From Halieaceae bacterium UBA3479 (GTDB lineage Bacteria; Pseudomonadota; Gammaproteobacteria; Pseudomonadales; Halieaceae): a stretch of 5,934 bases of DNA. Below, piece by piece: positions 1 to 5,341 of this stretch. The DNA lies in contig DFQW01000001.1 in NCBI GenBank assembly GCA_002377985.1, positions 1-5,934 of the forward strand, read 5' to 3'. The notes under the pieces are model-generated. The model saw only the letters and a program-made list of their open reading frames with translations. It did not search any database and was not told the DNA's origin. Positions within the stretch are counted from its first letter, which is position 1, and each line of letters starts with the position of its first letter. A program made the translations under genes and the position numbers.

Positions 1-1163
1 TGCGTCGGCTCGGGTGCCGGCACAATGCCCTCGGCCTTGGCAAATTTGAGGGCGCTGTCGAAGCACTCGGTTTGAGGAATCGAGATGGCCTCTACGAGTC
101 CGAGTTCGTATATATGTGAGACCAACGGCGCCATGCCATGGTATCGGAGTCCACCGGCATGGATGGGTTCCGGGATGAAGGAAGCACCCAGGGTGTGCAT
201 CTTCATCAGGGGGGTCAGCCCCGCGGTGTCACCGAAGTCATAGCGGTATTGGCCTTTGGTGAGAGTTGGGCACGCGGCGGGTTCCACGCAACGAATCACG
301 GGGTTCATTCTGCCCGCCATCTTCTCGCGCAAAAATGGGAAGGCCAGCCCGCCAAAGTTCGATCCGCCACCCGTACATCCGACCAGGACATCGGGCGTCT
401 CGCCGACTTTAGCCAACTGCAGGAGCGCTTCCTCTCCAATGACAGTTTGATGCAGCAGCACATGATTCAGAACGCTACCCAAGGCGTAGCGAATACCGGG
501 ATCCTTTACTGCCTCGGCGACGGCCTCAGAAATGGCAATACCCAGCGATCCCGGATGATCGGGATCCTGAGCCAACAACTGTCGCCCGTATTCCGTCACC
601 TCTGAGGGGCTGGGATGCACTTTGCCGCCCCACACCTCCATCATCGTGCGTCGGTAAGGTTTTGCGCGATAGGAGGCGGCGACCTGCCAGATTTCACATT
701 CCAGACCAAACTGTGCGCAAGCAAAGGCCAGCGAGCTGCCCCATTGACCGGCACCGGTTTCGGTTGTGAGTTTGCGAATACCCTCCTGGGCGTTGTACCA
801 GACTTGCGGTACAGCGGTATTGGGTTTGTGTGAACCCGCTGGGCTCACTCCTTCGTACTTGTAATAAATTTTTGCCGGCGTATCGAGAAGCTTTTCCAGG
901 CGATGCGCGCGGAATAGCGGGCTGGGTCGCCACAGGCGGTAGACATCAAGCACCTCACCCGGAATATCAATGTAGCGCTCGGTCGACATTTCCTGCTCGA
1001 TCAGGGCTTTCGGGAATAGAGCCGCAAAGTCCTCCCCCGTTGCGGGCTGATGAGTACCCGGATGAAGAGGCGGCGGCGGCGGCGCTGGAAGATCAGCAAC
1101 AATGTTGTACCACCGGGTGGGCATTTCCGATTCATCGAGCAGAATTTTGGTAGGCGTCGTCAT
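1..1163 (-). CDS. trpB2: TrpB2-type tryptophan synthase beta-like PLP enzyme (3' end cut by window edge)
   Basis: PLP-dependent fold-type II enzyme of the TrpB-like (TrpB2) family, which joins indole to L-serine (or, in some archaeal members, O-phosphoserine) in the cytosol. The frame is open from the ATG at 1163 to the edge, 387 residues; the family is usually about 450, so roughly 60 C-terminal residues are missing. Visible marks: the N-terminal TrpB2 signature PTRWYNI at 15-21 and a proline-rich stretch at 26-35; the PLP lysine K113 in GSHKPN; the catalytic-loop ETGAGQWG at 135-142 with E135; [12 protein letters not shown] at 168-179, typical of TrpB2 and unlike classical TrpB1; and the glycine-rich phosphate-binding [11 protein letters not shown]. 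There is no trpA next to it in the window, unlike a classical trpBA pair. The ATG has only a weak GGA upstream; a TTG four codons earlier (1175) is a less likely start. It diverges from sdaA. Family assignment is firm; the physiological substrate is inference. Confidence 0.95.
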   Translation of the reverse strand, partial: MTTPTKILLDESEMPTRWYNIVADLPAPPPPPLHPGTHQPATGEDFAALFPKALIEQEMSTERYIDIPGEVLDVYRLWRPSPLFRAHRLEKLLDTPAKIYYKYEGVSPAGSHKPNTAVPQVWYNAQEGIRKLTTETGAGQWGSSLAFACAQFGLECEIWQVAASYRAKPYRRTMMEVWGGKVHPSPSEVTEYGRQLLAQDPDHPGSLGIAISEAVAEAVKDPGIRYALGSVLNHVLLHQTVIGEEALLQLAKVGETPDVLVGCTGGGSNFGGLAFPFLREKMAGRMNPVIRCVEPAACPTLTKGQYRYDFGDTAGLTPLMKMHTLGASFIPEPIHAGGLRYHGMAPLVSHIYELGLVEAISIPQTECFDSALKFAKAEGIVPAPEPT

Positions 1164-1203
1164 ATTACATTCCAAGGGTCAGCGCGCGTTTCGCGTTGCA
1201 GGG

Positions 1204-1220
1204 GCCAGTAGTCAACTGGC
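1204..1220. repeat. Perfect inverted repeat GCCAGT-5-ACTGGC
   Basis: Six-base arms GCCAGT (1204-1209) and ACTGGC (1215-1220) flank a five-base centre. It would be either an operator half-site pair or a small hairpin in the leader of the leftward transcript, about 40 bases before its ATG. No T-run follows on either strand, so it is not an intrinsic terminator. Confidence 0.4.
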
Positions 1221-1225
1221 GGGCC

Positions 1226-1252
1226 GATCATGATAGGCCAGCGTGATCATGA
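1226..1252. repeat. Direct repeat GATCATGA x2 (possible operator)
   Basis: The 8-mer GATCATGA occurs at 1226-1233 and again at 1245-1252, start to start 19 bases, close to two helical turns, so both copies present nearly the same DNA face. Each copy contains the palindrome TCATGA. They bracket the spacer of the candidate leftward promoter, which is where a repressor would be expected to sit. The regulator is unknown. Confidence 0.4.
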
Positions 1253-1257
1253 AGCAA
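1230..1257 (-). promoter_or_regulatory. Candidate sigma-70 promoter for the trpB2-like gene
   Basis: Read on the minus strand, TTGCTT (1257-1252) is followed after 16 bases by TATCAT (1235-1230), five of six matches to the -10 consensus but only three of six to the -35. Transcription would start near 1223, leaving a leader of about 60 bases. Both elements overlap the GATCATGA repeats, so a protein bound there would block this promoter. This is pattern matching only. Confidence 0.35.
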
Positions 1258-1366
1258 ATAGCCCTAGTTATTGAAAATAGCCGCAAAAGGCGCATTTCGA
1301 TTGCTGTCGCGACCCTACCCAAGGCGTTAGACTCAGCGCCCTATTCCACATCGCGCGGCGTAGACC

Positions 1367-2767
1367 ATGTCGATTAGCGTATTCGATTTATTCAAGGTGG
1401 GTATTGGTCCCTCGAGTTCCCATACTGTGGGCCCGATGCACGCGGCCAGACAGTTTGCGGTGGCCTTGCAGACAGAGGGTGTTCTTACGGTGTGCTGCCG
1501 CGTAACCGCGCAACTCTATGGATCCCTCGGTGCTACCGGTGCGGGTCATGGCTCCCCCAAAGCGATTATTCTGGGCCTCGAAGGAGAGACACCCGACGCC
1601 GTCGATATAGAGCGCATCGACGAGCGGGTTGCGGCTGTGCGAGAGGGTGGCGGTATCACCCTGCTGGGCACCCATCCAATTGCCTTCAGTTACCGCGACG
1701 ATTTGGTGATGCATCGCACCGAGACCTTACCCTTCCATGCCAACGGCATGCGTTTTACCGCGTATGACGAGAGCGGCGAGATACTGGCCAGCCGAGTCTA
1801 TTATTCAGTCGGAGGCGGTTTTGTTGTCGACGAGTCCGCTACGGATGGTGATGTGATCGTCGATGATCCGACGCCTGTTCGATACCCTTTTTCCACCGCT
1901 GAAGGGTTGTTGGCACAGTGCCGAGAGCACGGTCTGTCGATCAGTGCGCTGATGCTTGCCAATGAGAAAGCCTGGCGCTCCGAGGACGAAATTCGCGGCC
2001 AATTGCTGGGCTTGTGGCAGGTAATGGCGGACTGCATAAACCGGGGTTGTCGCGCCGAGGGTGTCATGCCCGGCGGATTGAAGGTGAAGCGGCGAGCGGC
2101 ACACCTGTATCGGCAGCTAAAGAGCCAAGGTGACTCACTGGGTGATGCATCGCTCAACACCATGGACTGGGTGTCTTTGTACGCACTCGCTGTTAATGAG
2201 GAGAACGCAATGGGCGGCCGCATTGTCACGGCCCCCACCAATGGCGCAGCTGGCATCATTCCCGCCGTTCTGAAGTACTACCTGCATCACTGCCAGGGTG
2301 CCAGTGACGACGATGTCTGCCGTTTTTTACTCACCGCAGGCGCGATTGGCATCCTCTATAAAATTAATGCGTCGATTTCGGGTGCGGAAGTGGGTTGCCA
2401 GGGCGAGGTGGGCGCCGCCTGCTCTATGGCAGCCGGCGCATTGGCCGACGCTCTCGGTGGCACGCCTGCGCAGGTAGAGAACGCCGCCGAAATCGCCATG
2501 GAGCACAATTTGGGTTTGACCTGTGACCCCATTGGGGGGTTGGTCCAGGTGCCCTGTATTGAGCGCAACGCCATGGGGGCGGTGAAGGCGATCAGCGCAG
2601 CAAGAATGGCCCTGCGCGGGAGTGGGGAGCATTTTGTGTCTCTGGACCAGGTGATTAAAACCATGCGCGACACCGGGCGCGATATGCAGGACAAATACAA
2701 GGAGACCGCCCGCGGTGGATTGGCGATCAATGTGCTGGAGGTGCCTGTCAGTCTTATCGAGTGCTGA
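1367..2767 (+). CDS. sdaA: L-serine ammonia-lyase (L-serine deaminase), single-chain [4Fe-4S] type
   Basis: Cytosolic enzyme (EC 4.3.1.17) that converts L-serine to pyruvate and ammonia using a catalytic [4Fe-4S] cluster. The 466 residues match the usual single-chain length. The N-terminal beta domain opens with [20 protein letters not shown] (4-23), the family hallmark; the alpha domain holds [13 protein letters not shown] (289-301) and the cluster ligands. C344, C386 and C397 have the spacing of the three cluster cysteines of the Legionella enzyme (343, 385, 396). The last residue, C466, matches the C-terminal cysteine that enters the active site as fourth ligand in the resting enzyme and is displaced by serine. 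The start is fixed: an in-frame TAG lies two codons upstream (1361-1363). No clear Shine-Dalgarno is present, so the leader may be very short. It diverges from the trpB2-like gene and converges on dsbB. No terminator with a T-run follows. Confidence 0.97.
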   Translation: MSISVFDLFKVGIGPSSSHTVGPMHAARQFAVALQTEGVLTVCCRVTAQLYGSLGATGAGHGSPKAIILGLEGETPDAVDIERIDERVAAVREGGGITLLGTHPIAFSYRDDLVMHRTETLPFHANGMRFTAYDESGEILASRVYYSVGGGFVVDESATDGDVIVDDPTPVRYPFSTAEGLLAQCREHGLSISALMLANEKAWRSEDEIRGQLLGLWQVMADCINRGCRAEGVMPGGLKVKRRAAHLYRQLKSQGDSLGDASLNTMDWVSLYALAVNEENAMGGRIVTAPTNGAAGIIPAVLKYYLHHCQGASDDDVCRFLLTAGAIGILYKINASISGAEVGCQGEVGAACSMAAGALADALGGTPAQVENAAEIAMEHNLGLTCDPIGGLVQVPCIERNAMGAVKAISAARMALRGSGEHFVSLDQVIKTMRDTGRDMQDKYKETARGGLAINVLEVPVSLIEC

Positions 2768-2787
2768 TTGCGGTCATCTTGGTCGGG

Positions 2788-3312
2788 TTACTGCGACCGC
2801 TCATGGCGCTGCCACCACCCGTGAGACTCACTCGCCCACACCGCTACCGTAAGCAGTGTGAGTGCCGCAGCGATGCCCAACAACGCCTCAGCCATACTGA
2901 TGCCCAGGGCAATTTCGGGTGTGTAACTGCATAAGTTGCGGACCTCAAACAGCCAGGGCAGCCATCGATCAACCGCAAACCAATCGGGCATGCCCAGCTG
3001 GAATTCGCAGCTACCGTTGCCGATGCCATTTTCCAGTCGGTACAGATAGAGCGCGCGTTCAGCTAGGCCGACCCCGGCCACGAGCAGGGTAAAGTGGCCC
3101 GCCGAGCGAATAGCGAATGTTTGCGGCAAGAAAAAAATCAGGACTCCCGTAAGCGCCCATGCCGACACCCATAGTCGGGCATGAATGCATACCTGGCAGG
3201 GCTCCTCGCCCAACCCATACTGGTAGAAGAGTGCGGCCAAAAGTAGGCTGCTCCCGGTCAGCGCAAACAACGCCCCGTACCACCGGGAAGTTAATAAATT
3301 AGATACGCCCAT
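2788..3312 (-). CDS. dsbB: Disulfide bond formation protein B (DsbB)
   Basis: Inner-membrane oxidoreductase that reoxidises periplasmic DsbA and passes the electrons to ubiquinone or menaquinone. The 174 residues form four membrane segments, roughly 12-31, 45-63, 71-91 and 136-159. The first periplasmic loop carries PCQVC with C39 and C42; the second carries C102 and C128. These lie exactly two residues before E. coli C41, C44, C104 and C130, so both loop spacings are preserved. R46 falls where E. coli R48, needed for quinone interaction, sits. The second loop also keeps the MPDW and DRWLPWLF stretches typical of DsbB. The C-terminal tail (161-174) is short, charged and cytoplasmic. The gene stands alone and ends 20 bases from the sdaA stop on the opposite strand. 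No good Shine-Dalgarno precedes the ATG; no better upstream start was found. Confidence 0.96.
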   Translation of the reverse strand: MGVSNLLTSRWYGALFALTGSSLLLAALFYQYGLGEEPCQVCIHARLWVSAWALTGVLIFFLPQTFAIRSAGHFTLLVAGVGLAERALYLYRLENGIGNGSCEFQLGMPDWFAVDRWLPWLFEVRNLCSYTPEIALGISMAEALLGIAAALTLLTVAVWASESHGWWQRHERSQ

Positions 3313-3412
3313 CGCAGTTTTTAGCTCGAAGAAGTTGTGGCTAGCAAACCCTATGTTGCAACTTTGAGTGTAAGCCTTTGAGGTTGATTCTGGTGAGGAG
3401 AATAGGTCATTT

Positions 3413-3475
3413 ATGCCTAATACAGATGGAAACCGGGATAATTCAGGGATAACCCAGTGCGTGTTCCAGTATTAG
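3413..3475 (+). CDS. Possible 20-codon small ORF (doubtful)
   Basis: An ATG at 3413 opens a 20-codon frame ending in TAG at 3473-3475. A GAGGAG (3395-3400) lies 12 bases upstream, longer than the usual 5-9. The peptide is polar, with no membrane segment, signal peptide or run of one amino acid that would mark an attenuation leader. It does not resemble anything I know. I list it only because a purine-rich site precedes it in a region otherwise without genes. Confidence 0.12.
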   Translation: MPNTDGNRDNSGITQCVFQY

Positions 3476-3558
3476 GGTCGCGTACCGCGTTATCGATGCA
3501 ATGAAGTGCTGAAACGGCGCAAATAAGACACAAATTGGCGCGTTATCTGCGCGGCCCA

Positions 3559-3603
3559 GGGCGCTGTCTCGCTAACACAAAGGTTGGTTGCTGATGAGCG
3601 CCC
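3559..3603. repeat. Inverted repeat with 7-base GC-rich arms
   Basis: GGGCGCT (3559-3565) pairs perfectly with AGCGCCC (3597-3603) across a 31-base loop. The arms are GC-rich enough to form a stable stem in RNA from either strand. No T-run follows, so it is not an intrinsic terminator. It could be part of a structured leader of the 3751 gene or an extended operator. Confidence 0.35.
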
Positions 3604-3670
3604 GGCGTCACGACATGTTGCGCGCAAATTTTAACGCGATTTTCTGGCCGATGCGGGTTAAGCTCGGTCT

Positions 3671-3701
3671 GCCCTGAGTCAAGGGCGAAGCAGTTTTTCG
3701 C
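3671..3701. repeat. Two overlapping small hairpins before the 3751 gene
   Basis: GCCCT (3671-3675) pairs with AGGGC (3682-3686) over a six-base loop, and GCGAA (3685-3689) pairs with TTCGC (3697-3701) over seven bases. The arms share bases 3685-3686, so only one can form fully at a time. A T5 run at 3694-3698 lies seven bases after the first hairpin, further than in a normal terminator. If transcribed, it is in the leader of the downstream gene. The stems are short and could be chance. Confidence 0.25.
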
Positions 3702-3734
3702 AGAATTGATTTGCTGAGTTGAAATGAGTCACTG

Positions 3735-3741
3735 AAGGGAG
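3735..3741 (+). promoter_or_regulatory. Ribosome binding site that fixes the start at 3751
   Basis: AAGGGAG at 3735-3741 is followed by nine bases and then ATG at 3751. A TTG two codons earlier in the same frame (3745) would be only three bases from this site, too close, so the ATG is the likely start. Confidence 0.7.
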
Positions 3742-3750
3742 AGTTTGGCG

Positions 3751-4248
3751 ATGTCTGACGGTGCGGGAAGTTCAGAATCTCAAGGGGATGGCATTTTCGC
3801 AGCATTCCATGAGCTAACGATGAAGAGTCTTGAGCAGTCTTTGTTGGACGCGCGGGCACGCTACGAACAGGGGCAGGCAATTGCAGACCCGGGGCCCAGC
3901 CTTAACTGGGCAGTAACCAATCAAGCGGTTGCTGGTGAGGATGGCTCGCCGCCCTCCCTCGAGCAGTTGCTGCAGGAGGAGGTCGTGCTCTGGCTCAACG
4001 TGGGTGACGAGCGCTTGGAGATCGTCCCCGGCAGTGACCATGCGAACATACAGGCTTCTGCGCTCATCAATGCCTTGCAGGAAATGAAAGGTATGGTGGA
4101 AGCCTTCGCGTCAGATCGTTCATCAGAACTGGCGACACTATTTCATCAGACTGCGATAGCGCAGGCCAAGCCGGCTAATCCGCCCGAGGAAGAGGGCAAG
4201 TCGGGCTGGGAGTATGACGCGGCAGTGGATCGCTACGTTCCCGTTTAA
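3751..4248 (+). CDS. Hypothetical acidic soluble protein, 165 aa
   Basis: I do not recognise this protein. It has no signal peptide and no membrane segment, so it should be cytosolic. A disordered Ser/Gly/Asp-rich start (1-13) leads into an amphipathic helical stretch (about 15-42), then a Pro/Gly-rich linker, a hydrophobic segment EEVVLWLNV around 76-84 that could be a beta strand, a long helical stretch (about 97-138), and a Pro/Glu-rich C-terminal tail ending in an aromatic WEYDAAVDRYVPV (153-165). It is clearly acidic and has no cysteine. The pattern suggests a small helical partner protein rather than an enzyme, but no catalytic motif supports any function. Its start is chosen from the Shine-Dalgarno at 3735. 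It lies 124 bases before the MotA-like gene, in the same direction, and could be co-transcribed with it. A real gene is supported by the ribosome binding site and amino-acid use. Confidence 0.75.
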   Translation: MSDGAGSSESQGDGIFAAFHELTMKSLEQSLLDARARYEQGQAIADPGPSLNWAVTNQAVAGEDGSPPSLEQLLQEEVVLWLNVGDERLEIVPGSDHANIQASALINALQEMKGMVEAFASDRSSELATLFHQTAIAQAKPANPPEEEGKSGWEYDAAVDRYVPV

Positions 4249-4283
4249 TGCGCCAAGGCCACGGCTCAGGTGCTTCCGCGGCA

Positions 4284-4298
4284 GGTGGGTGTGTTGCG
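4284..4298 (+). promoter_or_regulatory. Weak candidate sigma-54 promoter before the MotA-like gene
   Basis: GG at 4284-4285 and GC at 4296-4297 have the obligatory ten-base separation, and the -12 side reads TTGCG. The -24 side, GGTGGG, matches GGCACG only in part. Transcription would start near 4309, giving a leader of about 60 bases before the ATG at 4373. A five-base hairpin (TGCAT 4299-4303, ATGCA 4309-4313) overlaps the expected start. Much weaker than the site before the flagellin gene. Confidence 0.25.
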
Positions 4299-4356
4299 TG
4301 CATTGCGGATGCAAGCGGTTTGAGTGCCCTACATTGTCCAGTCGGCGAGGTGCGAT

Positions 4357-4366
4357 AAGGGAGGAG
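4357..4366 (+). promoter_or_regulatory. Strong ribosome binding site for the MotA-like gene
   Basis: AAGGGAGGAG at 4357-4366 sits six bases before the ATG at 4373. An in-frame TAA at 4367-4369 rules out any longer protein. It is the strongest ribosome binding site in the window and predicts efficient translation of the membrane protein. Confidence 0.8.
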
Positions 4367-4372
4367 TAAGGC

Positions 4373-5131
4373 ATGGATTTTGGATCACTCATTGACGCCG
4401 CCTCCGCGGTCTTCGTGTTTGGCGGTATTGCTACCCTCAGCGCCGTCCTGCGGCTCCGACCGAACGAGCTACGCCTGCCTTACGAGGTGTCGCTGCCACT
4501 GGGTTTGGTCGGGTTTCTAATCGGCGTCATCGGTATGCTCGCGGCCGAGTCCAATCCAGCGCAAATTGCCCCCGGTATTGCCATTGCAATTTTGACAGTG
4601 GTTTACGGGGGTGTTGTACGACTATTTCTTGCCGATACGGACTCACTCACTTTTGCTGCCGAGGCCTCTTCGCCGGCGGCGAAAGCGCTGGGTTCTGGCG
4701 TGATCTTGGCTGTGATTGTGTGGGCAATGTTCGCGGTGACCAAGGGGGACATCGGGATTTATTGGTACCCTCAGGCCGCGCTGCTTATGGGCGGCGTTGC
4801 GGTGCTGGTTTTTGTGGTGGGCCGCGCCTTGGGTGAGCATTATCAATCAAGTTGGGCGGACAAAGTAACGACTATTGGCTGGTTGGGTTTTGCCGCCGGA
4901 GTGGTGGCAGGCTTGCCCCAATTGGAAAACGCTCAATCATTGGGGCCAGCTATTGCCTTCAGTTTCACCTGTCTCTTATACGCGCTTATTGCGATCATTC
5001 TGGGTCTTATCTGGTCGCCGTCCGCAATGTGCCGGCCCAATGGTTCCCTGTCGCTGGGGCCGGGATTTGCCGCAGCGGTAACTGTTGGGGTAGTAACCGT
5101 TCTTGCTGCCTTGGTGATGGTGCTCGCCTGA
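4373..5131 (+). CDS. Polytopic membrane protein: tandem duplication of a MotA/TolQ/ExbB-like core, no cytoplasmic domain
   Basis: A 252-residue inner-membrane protein with about eight segments (near 11-27, 40-58, 64-87, 107-123, 133-152, 166-184, 189-214, 230-251). Residues 8-19 carry D-A-A-S then GG with the spacing of the MotA TM2 motif D-x-P-S...GGT. Residues 43-80 follow MotA TM3-TM4: LGLVGFLIGVIGMLA, then NP, AP, and ILTVVYGG against MotA LLTTxYG. The second half repeats this: P133 and GG at 140-141, then 168-205, which aligns without a gap to 43-80 at an offset of 125 (identities include G44/G169, G47/G172, F48/F173, G51/G176, V52/V177, L56/L181, N61/N186, P67/P192, A70/A195, Y78/Y203). 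The large cytoplasmic loop that contacts FliG in MotA is replaced by about 13 residues in each copy. The first copy also lacks MotA TM1. Torque generation is therefore unlikely; an ion-conducting or scaffold role is possible. Homology is read by eye and needs confirmation. Confidence 0.8.
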   Translation: MDFGSLIDAASAVFVFGGIATLSAVLRLRPNELRLPYEVSLPLGLVGFLIGVIGMLAAESNPAQIAPGIAIAILTVVYGGVVRLFLADTDSLTFAAEASSPAAKALGSGVILAVIVWAMFAVTKGDIGIYWYPQAALLMGGVAVLVFVVGRALGEHYQSSWADKVTTIGWLGFAAGVVAGLPQLENAQSLGPAIAFSFTCLLYALIAIILGLIWSPSAMCRPNGSLSLGPGFAAAVTVGVVTVLAALVMVLA

Positions 5132-5240
5132 GAAACCGTTCCTGAACCGGGTGGATAACTTCCCCGTTTCTGGGCGTGGAGATTCCAAACCGGCAAAAAA
5201 TTGCCATTTGCCCCGCTGAGCGCGCTGGTAATAGGCCAGT

Positions 5241-5266
5241 TTAAACCCACGGTGTACCTGGTTTAA
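5241..5266. repeat. Inverted repeat TTAAACC-12-GGTTTAA, possible activator site
   Basis: TTAAACC (5241-5247) and GGTTTAA (5260-5266) are perfect seven-base arms around 12 bases. The centre is about 43 bases upstream of the -24 element, or about 70 upstream of the expected transcription start. That is within the range where sigma-54 enhancer-binding proteins of flagellar systems (FleQ or FlrC types) bind. The AT-rich arms make an intrinsic terminator unlikely, although a T5 run at 5272-5276 lies just downstream. Confidence 0.4.
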
Positions 5267-5295
5267 CGCGGTTTTTGGGGCTGGAATTCCCAAGT

Positions 5296-5312
5296 AGGCA
5301 CGATAATTGCTG
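5296..5312 (+). promoter_or_regulatory. Sigma-54 (RpoN) promoter of the flagellin gene
   Basis: AGGCACGATAATTGCTG at 5296-5312 matches the TGGCACG-N4-TTGCT consensus at every conserved base except the first. GG (5297-5298) and GC (5309-5310) are separated by exactly ten bases, as sigma-54 requires. Transcription would begin near 5322, only about 20 bases before the ATG at 5342. Sigma-54 control of flagellar genes is common in polarly flagellated Gammaproteobacteria; there it usually serves middle-class genes, with the major flagellin often sigma-54 or sigma-28 dependent. Confidence 0.85.
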
Positions 5313-5341
5313 TCTTCTGATGAAATGACGGCGATTGCACT

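Larger units (their letters stand above)
1164..1366. promoter_or_regulatory. Divergent control region between trpB2-like gene and sdaA
   Basis: This 203-base gap separates two genes transcribed away from each other, so it must carry promoters for both unless they are read from elsewhere. It contains a perfect short hairpin, an 8-base direct repeat and a candidate leftward promoter, listed separately. For sdaA I see only a poor rightward candidate (TTGCTG at 1301 and a weak TTAGAC near 1327, spacing 20), which I do not trust. No recognisable riboswitch or Trp leader peptide was found. Confidence 0.6.
3313..3750. other. Intergenic stretch between dsbB and the 3751 gene, no convincing gene
   Basis: About 440 bases between two divergent genes, presumably containing both promoters. 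I see no tRNA, riboswitch or credible protein. What stands out are the inverted repeats listed separately, a ten-base palindrome TTGCGCGCAA at 3618-3627, and GCCGATGC at 3647-3654, which resembles a sigma-28 -10 element. The best -35 partner, CAAATTTT at 3625-3632, is 14 rather than 11 bases away, so I do not call that a promoter. A TTGC-type sigma-54 -12 element occurs several times, but none has GG at the required distance. Confidence 0.6.
5132..5341. promoter_or_regulatory. Flagellin gene upstream region
   Basis: A 210-base non-coding stretch between the MotA-like stop codon and the flagellin start. It holds, in order, a small hairpin GGCAA-aaaa-TTGCC (5192-5205), a perfect seven-base inverted repeat (5241-5266) and a sigma-54 promoter (5296-5312). 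No GC-rich hairpin with a T-run follows the membrane-protein gene, so read-through into the flagellin gene cannot be excluded. Confidence 0.7.

Noticed and set aside
138..605. 155-codon plus-strand open frame
   Set aside because: It lies antisense to the TrpB2-like gene, whose frame shows clear PLP-enzyme motifs throughout; the plus-strand product has no recognisable features.
1801..2259. 152-codon minus-strand open frame
   Set aside because: Antisense shadow of sdaA, which matches its family along the whole length.
2770..2800. GCGGTC...GACCGC inverted repeat between sdaA and dsbB as a bidirectional terminator
   Set aside because: The loop is 19 bases, no T-run follows on either strand, and one arm lies inside the dsbB coding end.
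3625..3654. Sigma-28 (FliA) promoter before the 3751 gene
   Set aside because: GCCGATGC resembles the -10 element, but the best -35 match is 14 bases away instead of 11, so the geometry is wrong.
3745..3750. TTG at 3745 as the start of the acidic protein
   Set aside because: Only three bases separate it from the Shine-Dalgarno, while the ATG at 3751 has nine.
3608..3880. 90-codon minus-strand open frame partly in the intergenic stretch
   Set aside because: It overlaps the 3751 gene antisense and gives a basic, low-complexity product. The opposing gene has a good ribosome binding site.
5192..5205. GGCAA-aaaa-TTGCC hairpin as terminator of the MotA-like gene
   Set aside because: The stem is only five pairs and no T-run follows on the plus strand.
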